The notes below the pieces were generated by a model. That model saw only the letters and a list, made by a program, of their open reading frames with translations. It was not told the origin of the DNA and did not search any database. From the NCBI GenBank assembly GCA_900318335.1, contig ONKF01000011.1, positions 1 through 64,000 of the forward strand: DNA of 64,000 nucleotides, given 5' to 3'. Positions 44,301-53,018 of this stretch are shown one piece after another. How positions within the stretch are numbered: position 1 is the stretch's first letter; each line of letters begins with the position of its first letter. The translations under genes were made by a program, and so were the position numbers. Origin of the DNA: an uncultured Prevotellaceae bacterium. Its GTDB lineage: Bacteria > Bacteroidota > Bacteroidia > Bacteroidales > Muribaculaceae.

Positions 44301-44746
44301 CCAGCAGCACGGCACCAATTCACGACCGAGTCGATGCGGGCAAATCCGTCTTGTTCCTTGGATCTTCCCATATAGTCCTCGTCGGTGAATAGCCTGTAGT
44401 TGAATGGCAGGCGGATGGTGTTTGCTCCTTGCCGTGCGATGAAATTGATGTCGGCGCGGGTGATATAGTTGTCCTTGAACTGTCGCCAGAAATCGGCGGC
44501 GAAGTCAGGTCCCACGGCCTCCTTGATCATCAGGTCGATCATCCACGGTGAATTGGTCTTGCTGAAGCCGAACATGTAGCCCTCGGGGTTGAGCCAGTTG
44601 CCAAGGTTGGTCCCTTGTATATAAAGCTTCTCCCCGTTAGGTTGCACCAGATCGGTCCCTTCCACATGGACAAACTTGCCTTGGGGCTTAGCTTGAAGTC
44701 CCAAGGCAAGAATAAGAGAGAGTATGATTAATAAAGATCCTCTCAT
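41351..44746 (-). CDS. Secreted GH5-GH3 fusion beta-glucanase/beta-glucosidase
   Basis: A 1,131-residue two-enzyme protein with a signal peptide (MRGSLLIILSLILALGLQA). Residues ~25-390 are a GH5 endoglucanase-type domain with acid/base Glu212 in LMNEP and nucleophile Glu305 in MGETGHN. Residues ~415-1010 are a GH3 beta-glucosidase: K572-H573 in VKHFCLNNDE, nucleophile Asp651 in VVSDWGG, and GPHGVRP near 464. The final ~110 residues form the fibronectin-like GH3 tail (NRAGAEVIQLYVSD). A single chain with both an endo- and an exo-acting enzyme is unusual. It is the last gene of the SusC operon and should trim GH16 products to glucose. The exact GH5 subfamily cannot be read by eye. Confidence 0.9.
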   Translation of the reverse strand: MRGSLLIILSLILALGLQAKPQGKFVHVEGTDLVQPNGEKLYIQGTNLGNWLNPEGYMFGFSKTNSPWMIDLMIKEAVGPDFAADFWRQFKDNYITRADINFIARQGANTIRLPFNYRLFTDEDYMGRSKEQDGFARIDSVVNWCRAAGLYLILDMHDCPGGQTGDNIDDGHGYPWLFESEPSQQLFCDIWQRIATRYKDEPVILGYELMNEPIAHYFENKEDLNKKLEPLYQRVIKAIRQVDTNHVILLGGARWNSDFYMFSDWKFDDNIMYTCHRYGGEATAEAIKDYIDFRDKTGLPMYMGETGHNTNEWQAQLVDVMKQANIGYTFWPYKKIDNSCMMSITRPEMWDSIVVKYSEAPRGTYKELREARPNQEMFRNLLMQYVENSRYEHCTPQMDYIQSLGLTRQTPIYLDETLPIEQRVEDALSRMTLDEKIAVIHAQSKFSSPGVKRLGMPDFWTDDGPHGVRPDVLWDEWVQAGQTNDSCVAFPALTCLAASWNPELAKLYGRSLGEEARYRGKDMILGPGVNINRTPLNGRNFEYMGEDPLLASRIVVPYVQGLQSTGTAACVKHFCLNNDEEYRHQVNVIVSDRALREIYLPAFEAAVKDGHTWGIMGSYNLYKDQNCCHNEYTLNRILKGDWQYDGVVVSDWGGTHNTEMAILNGLDMEFGSWTDGLAWGASNAYDAYYLAKPYKKLIEDGKFTTRELDDKVRRVLRLFFRTTMSSKRTQGFLCSEAHYDAALKIAQDGIVLLQNKRNVLPIDVSNAKRILVVGENAIKMMTVGGGSSSLKVQHEILPLEGLKTRLAGTGIEVDYARGYVGDTTGEYNGVVAKQSLAENRSASELIAEAVAKAQGADYVIIFGGLNKSDYQDAEGHDRKHMDMPYGQDALVEALARVNKNVVFVNISGDAVAMPWRDKVAAIVQGWFIGSETGKAFASILMGDVNPSGKLPFTWYQSLNDVGAHALGAYPGTWREDHKIIDEEYKEGIYVGYRWADKQKKKPMFAFGHGLSYTTFAVSNLRIDKSEVDADGTISATVTVKNTGNRAGAEVIQLYVSDHNTSVEMPVKELRGFQKVSLQPGESRDVTITIGGRAFQYWDEAKGDWSVSHGKRTMLVGTASDNLPLKAAFTIR

Positions 44747-44767
44747 AGAGTCATTTAGGTTAAACAG

Positions 44768-45874
44768 TTATTTCTTCTGGAATACGCGCACGTAGTCCAC
44801 TTCCATCGTGACGGGCAGGGCATTCTCGTCAACACCCTGAGCGCCGCCCCAGTCACCACCCCAAGCGAGGTTGAAGATGACATAGAACGGGTCGTCATAG
44901 GGCCAGTCGTCACGACCCAGTCCACGGTTGTTGTAGCTCAGCTGCACCTTACCGTCAACATAGGTGGTGATGTTCTCGGCTGTCCATTCGATGGCATAGG
45001 TGTGGAACTCACCTTCGGCACCTTCACAGTACATCTCATGGGTGACCTGTGTGCCGTTGGAGTGGACATGGGCATTGGCATGCAGGCTCGACGACACATA
45101 GTTGGGGTGGTAACCCACCTCTTCCATGATGTCGATTTCGCCATCAGCGGGCCAGGAATGGAAATTGACGGGCATCATCCAGAATGCGGGCCAGGTTCCC
45201 TTGCCCTTGGGCAGCTTGATACTGGCCTCGATGTAGCCATATTTCCAACCCGTGTTGCGCTTGGCATACACACGACCGGAGTACACTTTGCCGTTTTCCT
45301 TCAGCGCGGTGATGCGCAGATGACCGTTGCTAACCTCGGTGACCGGCTTGCCACCGGGCGTCAGGTGGTTCACGTAGTTCTGCAACTCGTGGTTCACCCA
45401 GCCGCTGTTCTGTACCTCATGTACCCAGTCATTGGGATTCAACTCCGAACCCGTGTCAAACTCGTCATGCCACACGAGGCTATAGCCGTCGGGGGAATAA
45501 TAGGCTGCCTGTTCGGCTGCTTCCTGAGTGACGTTAATCGATTTGCGGGCGGCACCTGACATGACGGTGACGGTACCCTTGCGGGCATCGGTCGTCGGGT
45601 TGGCAGGCACGACAATCGTGAGTGTTCCTGACTGTGAGGTCGTGTTCTTTGCGTTGATGATGATGAAATCTTGGTCGGCATAGACTCCCCACTCCTTACC
45701 CGTGGTGGTGACGTTAACTACCCATGTGCCACCCGTGGCAGGAACAGCGATTTCCTCCAGCGAGACGGTAATGGTCTCAGCCGGCTTGGGTTCATCTTTG
45801 CCGTCCCCACCGCAGCCCCACAACAGGGCTGCGGCGAGAGAAAGCAAGAGCGTATGAAACATGAATCTCTTCAT
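44768..45874 (-). CDS. BACON-GH16 endo-beta-glucanase lipoprotein (laminarinase type)
   Basis: A 368-residue surface lipoprotein (lipobox L-W-G-C, Cys21). A BACON carbohydrate-associated domain (~35-118, with PATGGTWVVNVTTTGKEW) precedes a GH16 domain (~125-368). The catalytic E-I-D-I-M-E is complete: nucleophile Glu246, Asp248, acid/base Glu251. Substrate-binding aromatic residues are present (GTWPAFWMMP). The E-x-D-x-x-E form with the extra Met is that of laminarinases and lichenases, acting on beta-1,3- or beta-1,3/1,4-glucan. It lies 21 nt before the GH5-GH3 gene and probably does the first cut at the cell surface. Confidence 0.93.
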   Translation of the reverse strand: MKRFMFHTLLLSLAAALLWGCGGDGKDEPKPAETITVSLEEIAVPATGGTWVVNVTTTGKEWGVYADQDFIIINAKNTTSQSGTLTIVVPANPTTDARKGTVTVMSGAARKSINVTQEAAEQAAYYSPDGYSLVWHDEFDTGSELNPNDWVHEVQNSGWVNHELQNYVNHLTPGGKPVTEVSNGHLRITALKENGKVYSGRVYAKRNTGWKYGYIEASIKLPKGKGTWPAFWMMPVNFHSWPADGEIDIMEEVGYHPNYVSSSLHANAHVHSNGTQVTHEMYCEGAEGEFHTYAIEWTAENITTYVDGKVQLSYNNRGLGRDDWPYDDPFYVIFNLAWGGDWGGAQGVDENALPVTMEVDYVRVFQKK

Positions 45875-45923
45875 TTTCTTCAGTTTTCAGTTCTCAGTTG
45901 CATGTGGATGCGGCTGTCAACTA

Positions 45924-47861
45924 TTATTTGTGCTTCTGGATGATGATGTTGCTCACCTTGGCCTGGAATCCAACAGGACATCCGCCAAAGTCCAGAATGA
46001 ACTTGCCCTGGTCAAACTCAATTTCATCAGGGCCATTCTTGGCAACAACGTTAACGAACTCGAGCACGTTCTCGCCATCCTCAAGCACAAACTGGCCATT
46101 GTAGCAAAGCGTGTTGGGGTCGTTGGTCACGTCAGGATCCTTATTGACCTTGACAGTAGCGCGACCATCCATGTTGGAAACGATAGTGACACGCACATCA
46201 TAGCCCTGGCCCTTCTCAATGTGCAAGGGAACACCGGTAATCGAGCACTGGGCTTGCCACTCTGCTACAGTAGAATTAATGGCGGTGATTGTATAGACGC
46301 CATTCTCATAGGAGAAGTCCGGGTCATCGATCTGGGTCCAGCTGGGATCAGCCCACCAGAAGGTCATGGTGCCGGCGGTGTTGAAACCTGCACCCAGGTT
46401 CTCGGGGGAGTTCACGTCAACCCATTCAACTTTGGGCGTGTCAGGTGTGACGGGCAGCACGGTGCCGTCGTCGTTGGCATGGTCCTTGAGCACGATGTTC
46501 GCGATGTTGACCGTAGTACCAGCCTGACAGCCGCCGAAGTCGAAGAACAGGTTAACACGTTCCATATCGATACCGGGCATGTCACTCTTCCAGAAGATGT
46601 AGTCCTCTCCTGCCTTCAGGTCGATGCGGTCGGTAAAGTAGAAGACGTTGTCATCGCCATCCATCACGAGCTTCACGGTAACACCATTCAGGTCCTTGTC
46701 GCTGGAAAGGATGCAGGAGAAGTCATAGTTCTTAGAAGCCGATGTTGAGATGTTGGTGGTCTTGAAGGCCACCTGAGCCTGCCACTGGTCGGTTGTTGCC
46801 TCGGGCAGGAAGATAGTGTAGTCATTACCATTGTCCTCAAATTCGGGATCAGCAATCTGATTCCAGCCGGGAGCGTACCAGAAGAACATGTCGAAATCGG
46901 CGTCCTTCCACATATTGAAGTCGCTGTAAGGATCGAAACCGTCAAATTCCTTCTCCTCGGGCTCGCTGGTGAAGATGAAGCGCCAGGCGATGCTGCGGTC
47001 TTTCGGTTCATAAATAAGCACCATCTTCTTGGCAGTCAGCATCTCTATGCGGAAACGCGGGTTCTCGTACTGCTCATCAGAACTGATGTAGGGGAACAAG
47101 GTATTAGGCGCAAGCTGGATATAGGTCTGCTTGGTCACGTTGCCGTCAGCATCTTCCCAGTCATACACTTCGAAGCTCCAGCTGGAGGTTTGGTCACCAA
47201 TGGTGGCATCCCAGTCGTCATTTGTCTTGGGACCCCACTTGGTAGTACCCTTGTTCACATAGGTCAGTCCATCCTCACCGCAATTGTAGATGTATTTGCC
47301 TCCCTTACGGTTCTCGGCGGTGAAATAGATGCGGTCGTCATACAGACCGAAGTCCTTCTTCTCATCAGGACGAGCCGACCACCATCCGGTACCATCGGCA
47401 CCAGCGGGACCGCAAGCCAAGTGGGCCACTTCCTTGTGGTCAAGGCGCCAGTCCTTCTCGGCAATGCGGCGGAAGTCGTTGGTATAGTCAATCTTGGACT
47501 CGTTGAAGGTATAATTCTTCTTGATACCGGTCTGGCTGATGCCGTTGCGGTTACCCAAGCGCAGCTCGATAGTGTGAGTACCGGCTTCGTTGTTCTTGTA
47601 ACCCACCTCTTGCAGGGTGGAGTAGGACGTACTGTCAAGGATCCAGACGGGATAGGTACCAGCCTCAGGAGTGTAGCTGGCTACCATCTGGTTGGTTTCC
47701 TGGTCAACAGAGATCTGGAAGTCGATACCGCTCACCGTGGGGAGACCATCGGGGTCTGCACCCTTGAAGTCTTCGGGTGAGCAGGCGGTGAAAGCTAAAG
47801 CCAATAAACAATAACTGATAAAAGCTATTGCGCTGCTTTTTTTATTTATCTTGGTAATCAT
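45924..47861 (-). CDS. Surface glycan-binding lipoprotein with tandem beta-sandwich domains
   Basis: A 645-residue lipoprotein (ALAFTAC, Cys27) in the place where SusE/SGBP-B proteins are found, directly after SusD. The N-terminal part (~30-330) has Ig-like features. Two homologous beta-sandwich units follow (~335-475 and ~495-645). Each has an opening MFFWYAP-/TFWWADP-like line, a TTDQWQAQV/TVAEWQAQC strand and a closing FDFGGC/LDFGGC strand. The tryptophan-rich repeats suggest carbohydrate-binding modules of the CBM4-like kind. No catalytic motif is seen. It probably captures beta-glucan at the surface for the SusCD pair. Confidence 0.85.
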   Translation of the reverse strand: MITKINKKSSAIAFISYCLLALAFTACSPEDFKGADPDGLPTVSGIDFQISVDQETNQMVASYTPEAGTYPVWILDSTSYSTLQEVGYKNNEAGTHTIELRLGNRNGISQTGIKKNYTFNESKIDYTNDFRRIAEKDWRLDHKEVAHLACGPAGADGTGWWSARPDEKKDFGLYDDRIYFTAENRKGGKYIYNCGEDGLTYVNKGTTKWGPKTNDDWDATIGDQTSSWSFEVYDWEDADGNVTKQTYIQLAPNTLFPYISSDEQYENPRFRIEMLTAKKMVLIYEPKDRSIAWRFIFTSEPEEKEFDGFDPYSDFNMWKDADFDMFFWYAPGWNQIADPEFEDNGNDYTIFLPEATTDQWQAQVAFKTTNISTSASKNYDFSCILSSDKDLNGVTVKLVMDGDDNVFYFTDRIDLKAGEDYIFWKSDMPGIDMERVNLFFDFGGCQAGTTVNIANIVLKDHANDDGTVLPVTPDTPKVEWVDVNSPENLGAGFNTAGTMTFWWADPSWTQIDDPDFSYENGVYTITAINSTVAEWQAQCSITGVPLHIEKGQGYDVRVTIVSNMDGRATVKVNKDPDVTNDPNTLCYNGQFVLEDGENVLEFVNVVAKNGPDEIEFDQGKFILDFGGCPVGFQAKVSNIIIQKHK

Positions 47862-47888
47862 AATTTTTTATCTCTAAATTACTGATTA

Positions 47889-49421
47889 TTAATAGTTATT
47901 CTGAACCAGCGTGGGATCAGCGTCAAGCTCGCTCTGAGCCAGAGGAATGTGCTTCTTGCTGGGTTTCCACGAGTTGGTACGATAGCCGTAGGAATCGGGT
48001 ACCAGGATGGTCGAAGCCTTCTGGATGGCACCGGGGATACCCTCGGCACGCACGAGGTCGAAGTAGCGCTTGCCCTCGCCGCAGAACTCCAGGTGGCGCT
48101 CGGTGAAGATATCATCGATGTCCACGGTGGTGAGGTTGTCAAGACCGGCACGGTTGCGGACCTGGTTCACATAGCCAGCAGCCTCGGCGGCGCTGCCACC
48201 GGTCAGGATCAGCAACTCAGCAGCGTTGAGCAGGGTCTCGGCATAGCGGTAGATGCGCTTGTTGTTGTTATAGTTCAGGTTCTTGGAAGTGGGGCAGTCC
48301 TTGTTGTTCTCGGACTGAGGACGGTACTTGCCGTGCCAGATGTGGGTGTCCTGATAGCGCTCGGTGTAGCTGTAGCCACGCACGTCCCAGCAAGTGACGT
48401 CACGTCTCAAGTCGTTCTCGGCATACATGTTGTAGGTCTCTAAGCGCATGGGCAGGAAGCCCCAACCATCGGCGCCGCTGTCCCAGCCTTCGCCACCGCC
48501 CCAACCATTGGGCGAGCACAGGGTGGGGAATACGGTACCACCGGCAGCCATCGAGGTGCCCCAGTCGCGCTGGGCCTGGTCATCGTTGTAGTTGATCTCG
48601 AAGATGCTCTCGGCGCACCACTCGCCACTCTCCTGCCACAGGTCCTTGAAACTGGGATTGAGAGAATAGTTCGGGTCATCGATGATCCGCTTCATGTAAC
48701 TCAGTGCAGTAGCATAGCGTGAAGCGTCGTTCTGGTACATGACCATCTCGGCATAGAGCATGTAGGCGAATGCCTGGCTCACGCGTCCGCTCTCGGCGGT
48801 CGGCCAGCGCATGGGCAGCACGTTAGAGGCGATGATTTCCTCGAGTTCCGGCAAGAGCTTGTTGTAAATCTCGTCGGCAGAAATCTGCGGAGCGGTATAG
48901 GGCAACGAGAGGTTCTCCAGATAGAAGGGCACGTTGCCGTAGTAGTGCCACAGGATATTATAATAGTACACGCGCAGGAGGCGGGCCTGCATCTCCATCG
49001 AGCGGCGGAAACCGTCGCTGGCCTCTCCCCACTTGGAGTACTTGATGGCGTCGTTGCAGCGCTTGATGCCGCTGTAGAAGTCGCCCCACAGGGTGGCCAG
49101 GGTGTTGTTGCCGTCGGCTTCAAAGTTGAACAGACGGTGCCAGTGCTGGTTGTCGGTGTTATCGGCACCGCCTACCCAGAAGTCATCACCCATGATCTCA
49201 CCGTCCACGGTGAGGTCGTTATAGGCTGTGCCGTCCCAGTCGGGCCAGTGCAGAGGAGCATAGGCAGCAGTCAGTGCCTCGTTAAGGGTCTCCTCGTCGG
49301 TGTAGTATTCCTCAAGGGGCTCACCCGTCGGGTTCTTCACCTCAAGAAAATCGTCGCTGCAGGAACTCAGTGCAAGAAAAGCAGCAAACAGACCTGTTAT
49401 AATAGAAATATGCTTTTTCAT
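47889..49421 (-). CDS. SusD/RagB-type nutrient-binding lipoprotein
   Basis: A 510-residue SusD-family lipoprotein with lipobox L-S-S-C (Cys21). The family pattern is clear: the N-terminal TPR-like helices with LEVKNPTGEPLEEYYTDEET, the AYMLYAEMVMYQ segment, and the C-terminal RYAETLLNAAELLILTGGSA, then FTERHLEFCGEGKRYFDLVR. It forms the lid on the SusC transporter and binds the glycan. It begins 25 nt after SusC in the operon. Confidence 0.96.
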   Translation of the reverse strand: MKKHISIITGLFAAFLALSSCSDDFLEVKNPTGEPLEEYYTDEETLNEALTAAYAPLHWPDWDGTAYNDLTVDGEIMGDDFWVGGADNTDNQHWHRLFNFEADGNNTLATLWGDFYSGIKRCNDAIKYSKWGEASDGFRRSMEMQARLLRVYYYNILWHYYGNVPFYLENLSLPYTAPQISADEIYNKLLPELEEIIASNVLPMRWPTAESGRVSQAFAYMLYAEMVMYQNDASRYATALSYMKRIIDDPNYSLNPSFKDLWQESGEWCAESIFEINYNDDQAQRDWGTSMAAGGTVFPTLCSPNGWGGGEGWDSGADGWGFLPMRLETYNMYAENDLRRDVTCWDVRGYSYTERYQDTHIWHGKYRPQSENNKDCPTSKNLNYNNNKRIYRYAETLLNAAELLILTGGSAAEAAGYVNQVRNRAGLDNLTTVDIDDIFTERHLEFCGEGKRYFDLVRAEGIPGAIQKASTILVPDSYGYRTNSWKPSKKHIPLAQSELDADPTLVQNNY

Positions 49422-49446
49422 ATTGATAATTCTTTATAGGATTGCA

Positions 49447-52400
49447 TTAGAATGAAACGTTAACTCCGACAGTGAAGGTGCGGGCCTGGGGATAGACACC
49501 GTAGTCAACACCGAGGCTGGTGGAACCAGAACCGATTTCGGGATCGAAACCCCAATACTTGGTCCAAGTGAAGAGGTTCTCGGCACGGCCATAGATGCGC
49601 AGGCGGCTGATGCTGATCTTGTTGGTCAGACGCGGGTTCAAGGTGTAACCGAGGGTGATGTTCTTCAAGCGCAGGTAGCTGCCGTCCTGAATATACATGT
49701 CGCTGCAAACCCAGTTCTTGGAATCGCCCAAGGTGGGCACGGTGTTGCTGGTGCCCTCACCGGTCCAGCGCTGGAGTACCCAGGTGGGATAGTTACCAGA
49801 GGCGACGTCCTGGCGGTAGGTGGCGTCAAACACGTTGGCGCCCTTAACGCCCTGGAAGAATACGCCAAAGTCGAATCCTCTCCAGTTCACGTCAAAGGTC
49901 AGACCGAAGGTCCAGTCGGGCACACCGTTACCGATGTTGGTACGGTCGTCGCTGTTGATCTTGCTGTCGCCGTTGGTGTCCATGAAGCGGAAGTCGCCAG
50001 GATTTGACGAAGTACCGTACTTGGCATTGTAGGCGTCGGCCTCGGCTTGAGTCTGCAGGATGCCGTCGGTCTTGTAACCGTAGAAGAAGGGGAAGGGCTG
50101 GCCGTTCTCGGCACGGGTGCCACCGTCGCTGAACTGGCTGATGCCGTAGTTCAGGAAGCCGGTATCGTTACCCAGGTTCTTGAGCTTGTTCTTCAAGTAG
50201 GAAGCATTGCCCCTCAGGTTGAAGTGCACGTCAGAGATGTTCCAACGATAGCCGAGCTCAAACTCGACACCACTGTTCTCCATGTCACCCACGTTGGCCA
50301 GCGGGCGAGCCTCACCCACGTAGCTGGGGATAGGCATCTCGATGATCATGCCGTTGGTCTTCTTGATGTAGTAGTCAACGCTGAAGGTCAGCTTGTTGTT
50401 CCAGAAGCCGAAGTCGATACCGAGGTCGGTCTGCTCGCTCTCCTCCCACTTCAGGTCTTCATTAGACAGGCGGTTGGCTTTTGAACCGTAGGACATTGCT
50501 GCGGTCTGTCCGAAGTAGTAGTTACTGGTGTTACCGATTGTCGTCAACGTGGTGTAAGCAAAGTCACCGATGTTGTCGTTACCGTTCTTACCCCAGCTGG
50601 CACGAAGCTTCAACATGTTCATCCAGTCGTGGGTGTTCTCCATGAAGGCCTCGTTCATGATGTTCCAACCTACCGAGAATGAGGGGAATATACCATACTT
50701 GTGGTTAGAACCGAAGCGACTCGAACCGTCGCGGCGTACGGTAGCCTGAATCATGTAGCGCTCGTCATAGTTGTAGCTTGCGCGGGCAAACAATGACGAC
50801 AGACGGTGCTCGGTATAGGGACCACCCCATACACCAACAAGGCTCGTTGCGCCAGTCATCTTGCCGTCGGCATCAGTGGAAATCTCCAGGTCGCCGCCGG
50901 TGGTGTAGTTGATGCTGGGCTTCTCGGGATTCACGAGATACCAGTGTGAACCGCCCAGCTCGTCACCCTTGAACTTGAGGGCACTCTGGCCGAGCACGAC
51001 ACCGATGGTGTGCTTGCCGAATGTCTTGTCATAGGTTACCGTGTTCTCGAGCTGCCAGGTGCAGTTGTTACCCTTGAAGGCTACGGCCGAGGTGTGGTCG
51101 GCATTGTTGTTACCCGAGAGGTAGTACTCCTGGGTGGTTGCGCCATTGTAGCCCCAGAATGAGAGCTCGGCGCTGTAGGTGAAGTGATACTTCAGTGCGT
51201 CAAACAGTTGCACGTCAACCGAGAACTTGGGCATGAACTTGTGGCTCCAGTTCTTGTTGGGGGTGCCTTGCATCATGGCGATGGGGTTGTTCTGCTCCTG
51301 ATAGCTGCCGATGAAACCGGGAATCGTGTAGGGATTGCCATTCTCGTCGCGATAGAGATCGTAAGAACTGTAGCGCTTGATCATTTCTTGAGCGGCAGCG
51401 CCCTTCATTACAACGGGCAGGGTGGGGGCAAGATAGAGTGCCGAACCCAGGGGTGAGCCCCAAGTCGAGTTGGCCTCGATACCTGTGCTGTGAACGCGCA
51501 TGTAGGAGAGGTTAGCGCCCAGATCCACTCTGTTGAGGAATTTACGCTCCTTTGATGCGTCAAAGAGGTTGAACATGTTGTTGGAGCGGATGGTCAAGCG
51601 GTCGTAGTTAGACTGACCGTAGTTACCGCCCACAATACCGTCCTGGGTGAAGTAACCCAGCGAGAGGTAGTAGTTCACTTTCTCGGAGGCACCGCTGATG
51701 CTGATGTCGTGCTGCATGATGGGTGCATTGTCATTGAACAACAGCTTCTGCCAGTCGGTACCGAAGCCGACGATTTTGTCGCCGTTGGCGTCGGTCAGGT
51801 TGTAAGGATCGACATAGAGGGGAGACAAACCGTTCTGGAGGCGGCGTTCGTTCTGCAGGATAGCATAATCGGTAGCACCAGTCACGGCACGCTTTCTCCA
51901 TGCGCTCTGCCAGCCGTAGGAGAAGTCGTAGTTGATGCTGGCCTTGCCCATCTTGCCTTTCTTGGTCGTCACGAGGATGACACCATTGGCAGCGCGTGCA
52001 CCGTAGATAGCGCCCGAGGCGGCATCTTTCAGTACTTCCATACTCTCAATATCATTGGGGTTCACACTTTCCATACCATACTGGTCGGTGGGCATACCGT
52101 CAATGATGTAGAGGGGGTTGGAGTCGTTGATGGTGCCGATACCGCGGATGCGAATCATCGACTGAGCACCAGGCTGACCGGAAGATGAGGTGACATTGAC
52201 ACCGGCGGCCATACCCTTCAGGGCATCCTCGGCGCGCAGGCGGGTCTTGCCAGCCAGATCTTCGGAAGAAACCTTGGCAATTGAAGCCGTCACAACGCTC
52301 TTCTTCTGCACACCATAACCGATAACGACCACCTCATTGAGCAACTCGGAGTCCTCGGTAAGAATAATGTGCATGTCGTTCCCGGCAAGAACAGTCTGCT

Positions 52401-52635
52401 TGCCGAAGCCAACGTAACTGATTTCCAACTCGGCACCCTTGGGCGCGTTGATGGAGAAATTGCCGTCGAAATCGGTGACTACCGTGTTCGACGTTCCCTT
52501 TTGCACGATCGTGGCACCGATCACAGGCTCACCATTGGGATCAACGATGGTGCCCGTGAAGGTCTGATTCTGTGCAAATGCCGCTATGGACAGCATGACT
52601 GTCAACAGCAGTGAAAGTAATCTTTTCTCTTTCAT
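49447..52635 (-). CDS. SusC/RagA-type TonB-dependent glycan transporter
   Basis: A 1,062-residue TonB-dependent outer-membrane transporter. The start at 52635 gives a proper signal peptide (MKEKRLLSLLLTVMLSIAAFA); the open frame upstream runs into the leader. After it come a carboxypeptidase-regulatory-like domain (~25-105, FTGTIVDPNGEPVIGATIVQ), the TonB box region (EVVVIGYG, ~115), the plug (ALKGMAAGVNVTSSSGQPGA and MESVNPNDIESMEVLKDAAS) and the 22-stranded barrel. It ends in F (VGVNVSF). It is the first gene of the beta-glucan locus, with a -7 promoter box at 52772-52779 and a ~130-nt leader. Confidence 0.97.
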   Translation of the reverse strand: MKEKRLLSLLLTVMLSIAAFAQNQTFTGTIVDPNGEPVIGATIVQKGTSNTVVTDFDGNFSINAPKGAELEISYVGFGKQTVLAGNDMHIILTEDSELLNEVVVIGYGVQKKSVVTASIAKVSSEDLAGKTRLRAEDALKGMAAGVNVTSSSGQPGAQSMIRIRGIGTINDSNPLYIIDGMPTDQYGMESVNPNDIESMEVLKDAASGAIYGARAANGVILVTTKKGKMGKASINYDFSYGWQSAWRKRAVTGATDYAILQNERRLQNGLSPLYVDPYNLTDANGDKIVGFGTDWQKLLFNDNAPIMQHDISISGASEKVNYYLSLGYFTQDGIVGGNYGQSNYDRLTIRSNNMFNLFDASKERKFLNRVDLGANLSYMRVHSTGIEANSTWGSPLGSALYLAPTLPVVMKGAAAQEMIKRYSSYDLYRDENGNPYTIPGFIGSYQEQNNPIAMMQGTPNKNWSHKFMPKFSVDVQLFDALKYHFTYSAELSFWGYNGATTQEYYLSGNNNADHTSAVAFKGNNCTWQLENTVTYDKTFGKHTIGVVLGQSALKFKGDELGGSHWYLVNPEKPSINYTTGGDLEISTDADGKMTGATSLVGVWGGPYTEHRLSSLFARASYNYDERYMIQATVRRDGSSRFGSNHKYGIFPSFSVGWNIMNEAFMENTHDWMNMLKLRASWGKNGNDNIGDFAYTTLTTIGNTSNYYFGQTAAMSYGSKANRLSNEDLKWEESEQTDLGIDFGFWNNKLTFSVDYYIKKTNGMIIEMPIPSYVGEARPLANVGDMENSGVEFELGYRWNISDVHFNLRGNASYLKNKLKNLGNDTGFLNYGISQFSDGGTRAENGQPFPFFYGYKTDGILQTQAEADAYNAKYGTSSNPGDFRFMDTNGDSKINSDDRTNIGNGVPDWTFGLTFDVNWRGFDFGVFFQGVKGANVFDATYRQDVASGNYPTWVLQRWTGEGTSNTVPTLGDSKNWVCSDMYIQDGSYLRLKNITLGYTLNPRLTNKISISRLRIYGRAENLFTWTKYWGFDPEIGSGSTSLGVDYGVYPQARTFTVGVNVSF

Positions 52636-52771
52636 GTCACATTTTTTATTGGTTATTAAATATATTATATAGATGTTGTTTGGTTTTACGCTTGTGGGCT
52701 GTCGTGGTCGCAACAGATAGATTGTTTTGCACTACGGCCAATCGAAGGCTAACTGGTTGACCGTCGCTCTG

Positions 52772-52779
52772 CAAATTTA
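52772..52779 (-). promoter_or_regulatory. -7 element of the SusC operon
   Basis: TAAATTTG on the minus strand fits TAnnTTTG. No TTTG lies at the usual -33 distance, which fits a promoter that needs activation, as is common in glycan loci. Confidence 0.55.
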
Positions 52780-52964
52780 AAGTATAATAAGGTGGATTGA
52801 TCGGCTCGAAAATAAAAAAGTGGACGTTTTTGGCATCATTATAATTTTAACTTATTGAAATTCTGTATTTTACAAATCATCGCCAATCGTTAAAAAGTGG
52901 TTAAAATGTAGGACTACCATAAAACCTTAATATTGCGGTTTCATCGAATAAATCGGTCATTTTA

Positions 52965-52996
52965 GTTGCTCGGGAGTGTTTTTTCATATACATTTG
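52965..52996 (+). promoter_or_regulatory. Promoter of the DUF6377-type regulator gene
   Basis: GTTG (52965-52968), 20 nt, TACATTTG (52989-52996). The start codon at 53019 is 22 nt beyond. Confidence 0.65.
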
Positions 52997-53018
52997 CAGC
53001 GCTTAACTAAATCAACCG

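Larger units (their letters stand above)
52636..53018. other. Divergent intergenic region between SusC and its regulator
   Basis: A 383-nt AT-rich gap with no gene. The SusC leader lies at 52636-52765, promoters for both directions are present, and the middle (about 52800-52950) is AT-rich and free of obvious structure. An operator for the regulator would be expected here, but I could not identify one. Confidence 0.6.
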
